IMG/VR virus record: IMGVR_UViG_3300017746_004298
Location: 1 to 20,276 of that record
Source of the DNA: a virus
Strand: one strand, 5' to 3'
DNA length: 20,276 nt
Shown here piece by piece: positions 19,888 through 20,276 of the stretch. The position numbers and the translations under genes were made by a program. A model generated the notes under the pieces. That model saw only the letters and a list, made by a program, of their open reading frames with translations, did no database searches and was not told where the DNA came from. The stretch's first letter is position 1. Each line of letters begins with the position of its first letter.

Positions 19888-20094
19888 TCAAACAGGTGTG
19901 ACGAACTCTTGTGCGTCTAAATTCCTGATCTCATCCTCGATTCTCATGATGTCACATCGTCGTCTGGTGCTGGGCCAGTTCCATTCAGCTTGTTCGGCCT
20001 GTTGTAGTCTGTGTTTGAGTCGATCACGTCGTTGCGTGAACCAAGCATGCCATTGAGTTCGTGTGGTGATCTGTGAAGGATGTGTGATGTTCAT
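19888..20094 (-). CDS. Unknown basic helical 68-residue protein
   Basis: Starts MNITHPSQITTRTQWHAWF and continues as an Arg/Gln-rich helix (TQRRDRLKHRLQQAEQAEW) and a second charged helix (RRRCDIMRIEDEIRNLD). The ATG at 20094 overlaps the stop of the upstream small ORF (ATGA). Longer in-frame starts up to 20244 cover the two upstream coding segments and are rejected. The residue mix suggests a nucleic-acid- or protein-binding helical hairpin; no family recognised. Confidence 0.65.
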   Translation of the reverse strand: MNITHPSQITTRTQWHAWFTQRRDRLKHRLQQAEQAEWNWPSTRRRCDIMRIEDEIRNLDAQEFVTPV

Positions 20095-20222
20095 TGATTG
20101 TTTATGTTGAAGATTGCTCGTATGATGCCTTTGATGTGAAACACCACCCGGCGATAGTGATGCAGGTGGAATTGCTGACGAATGCAGCGTGTGTGGAGTA
20201 TGATTTGATCTCGTTGTGACAC
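20091..20222 (-). CDS. Possible 43-residue basic protein (GTG start)
   Basis: From GTG 20222 to TGA 20091, reading MSQRDQIILHTRCIRQQF and ending in KGIIRAIFNINNQ. It overlaps the upstream stop as TAGTG and the downstream start as ATGA, so three consecutive frames are knit together as in coupled translation. The protein is His/Arg/Ile-rich. It is short and lacks a family, so it may be chance; the two overlaps are the main support. Confidence 0.4.
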   Translation of the reverse strand: MSQRDQIILHTRCIRQQFHLHHYRRVVFHIKGIIRAIFNINNQ

Positions 20223-20276
20223 TATTGATTGTCGAGATCGTCAAGTTCTTGTTGATACCTGTACAGATCGATGATG
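20222..20276 (-). CDS. C-terminal end of a gene cut by the window edge
   Basis: The minus strand frame entering from the right edge reads IIDLYRYQQELDDLDNQ and then TAG at 20224-20222. The residues look like the end of a charged helix. Only 17 codons are visible, so its identity cannot be judged; the tight TAGTG junction with the next ORF supports it being coding. Confidence 0.45.
   Translation of the reverse strand, partial: IIDLYRYQQELDDLDNQ

Noticed and set aside
19694-20056. 120-codon plus-strand frame at the right end
   Set aside because: It lies opposite several minus-strand units with matched promoters, and its Cys/Ser/Val-rich content looks like a shadow.

Overview
The window looks like part of the genome of a T4-like (myovirus) phage of a Gram-negative, probably aquatic, bacterium. 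The plus strand carries the T4 capsid-assembly block in recognisable order: head-completion nuclease gp4, prohead protease gp21, a small gp67-like core protein, scaffold gp22 and major capsid protein gp23. Many genes are preceded by octamers close to the T4 late promoter TATAAATA. Signal peptides with lipoboxes point to a Gram-negative host. I saw no tRNA, CRISPR array or insertion sequence.

Layout. (1) 1-5337, plus: a sugar/surface module (glycosyltransferase cut by the window edge, UDP-glucose dehydrogenase-like protein, UDP-galactopyranose mutase), a probable neck/connector virion protein, and a sulfotransferase. (2) 5346-9466, plus: staphylococcal-type nuclease, gp4, gp21, gp67-like, gp22, gp23, then a strong terminator. 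(3) 13796-9588, minus: a tightly overlapping operon behind a near-perfect sigma70 promoter. It encodes a TGT-like DNA transglycosylase (DpdA-like), a PurN-like formyltransferase (DpdN-like candidate), a small lipoprotein, an unknown protein, a small membrane protein, a dATP/dGTP diphosphohydrolase-like protein, a P-loop kinase and QueF. (4) 13861-16311, plus: a ClpC-type Hsp100 unfoldase behind a late promoter. (5) 16298-20276: one plus-strand membrane protein (holin-like candidate) and many small minus-strand genes, several with their own promoter and terminator.

Main result. DpdA-like transglycosylase, formyltransferase and QueF together suggest a 7-deazaguanine DNA-modification pathway: QueF reduces preQ0 to preQ1, DpdA swaps it for guanine in DNA, and the formyltransferase would formylate it (predicted product 2'-deoxy-7-(formylamino)methyl-7-deazaguanine). 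A nucleotide kinase and a purine dNTP diphosphohydrolase in the same operon may tune the dG pool. preQ0 would have to come from the host or from genes outside the window.

Regulation. Two promoter classes separate the blocks. Early-type sigma70 promoters drive the minus-strand genes, including five right-end promoters of the form TTGC(G/A)C, 17 bp, then a TATAAT-like box, with a shared ATCAG-like spacer start. Late TAAATA octamers drive mainly plus-strand genes. In both classes the -10 element often lies only 5-9 bp before the ATG, so many transcripts should be leaderless or nearly so. An overlapping bidirectional late promoter lies at 16588-16601, and a divergent early/late control region at 13797-13860.
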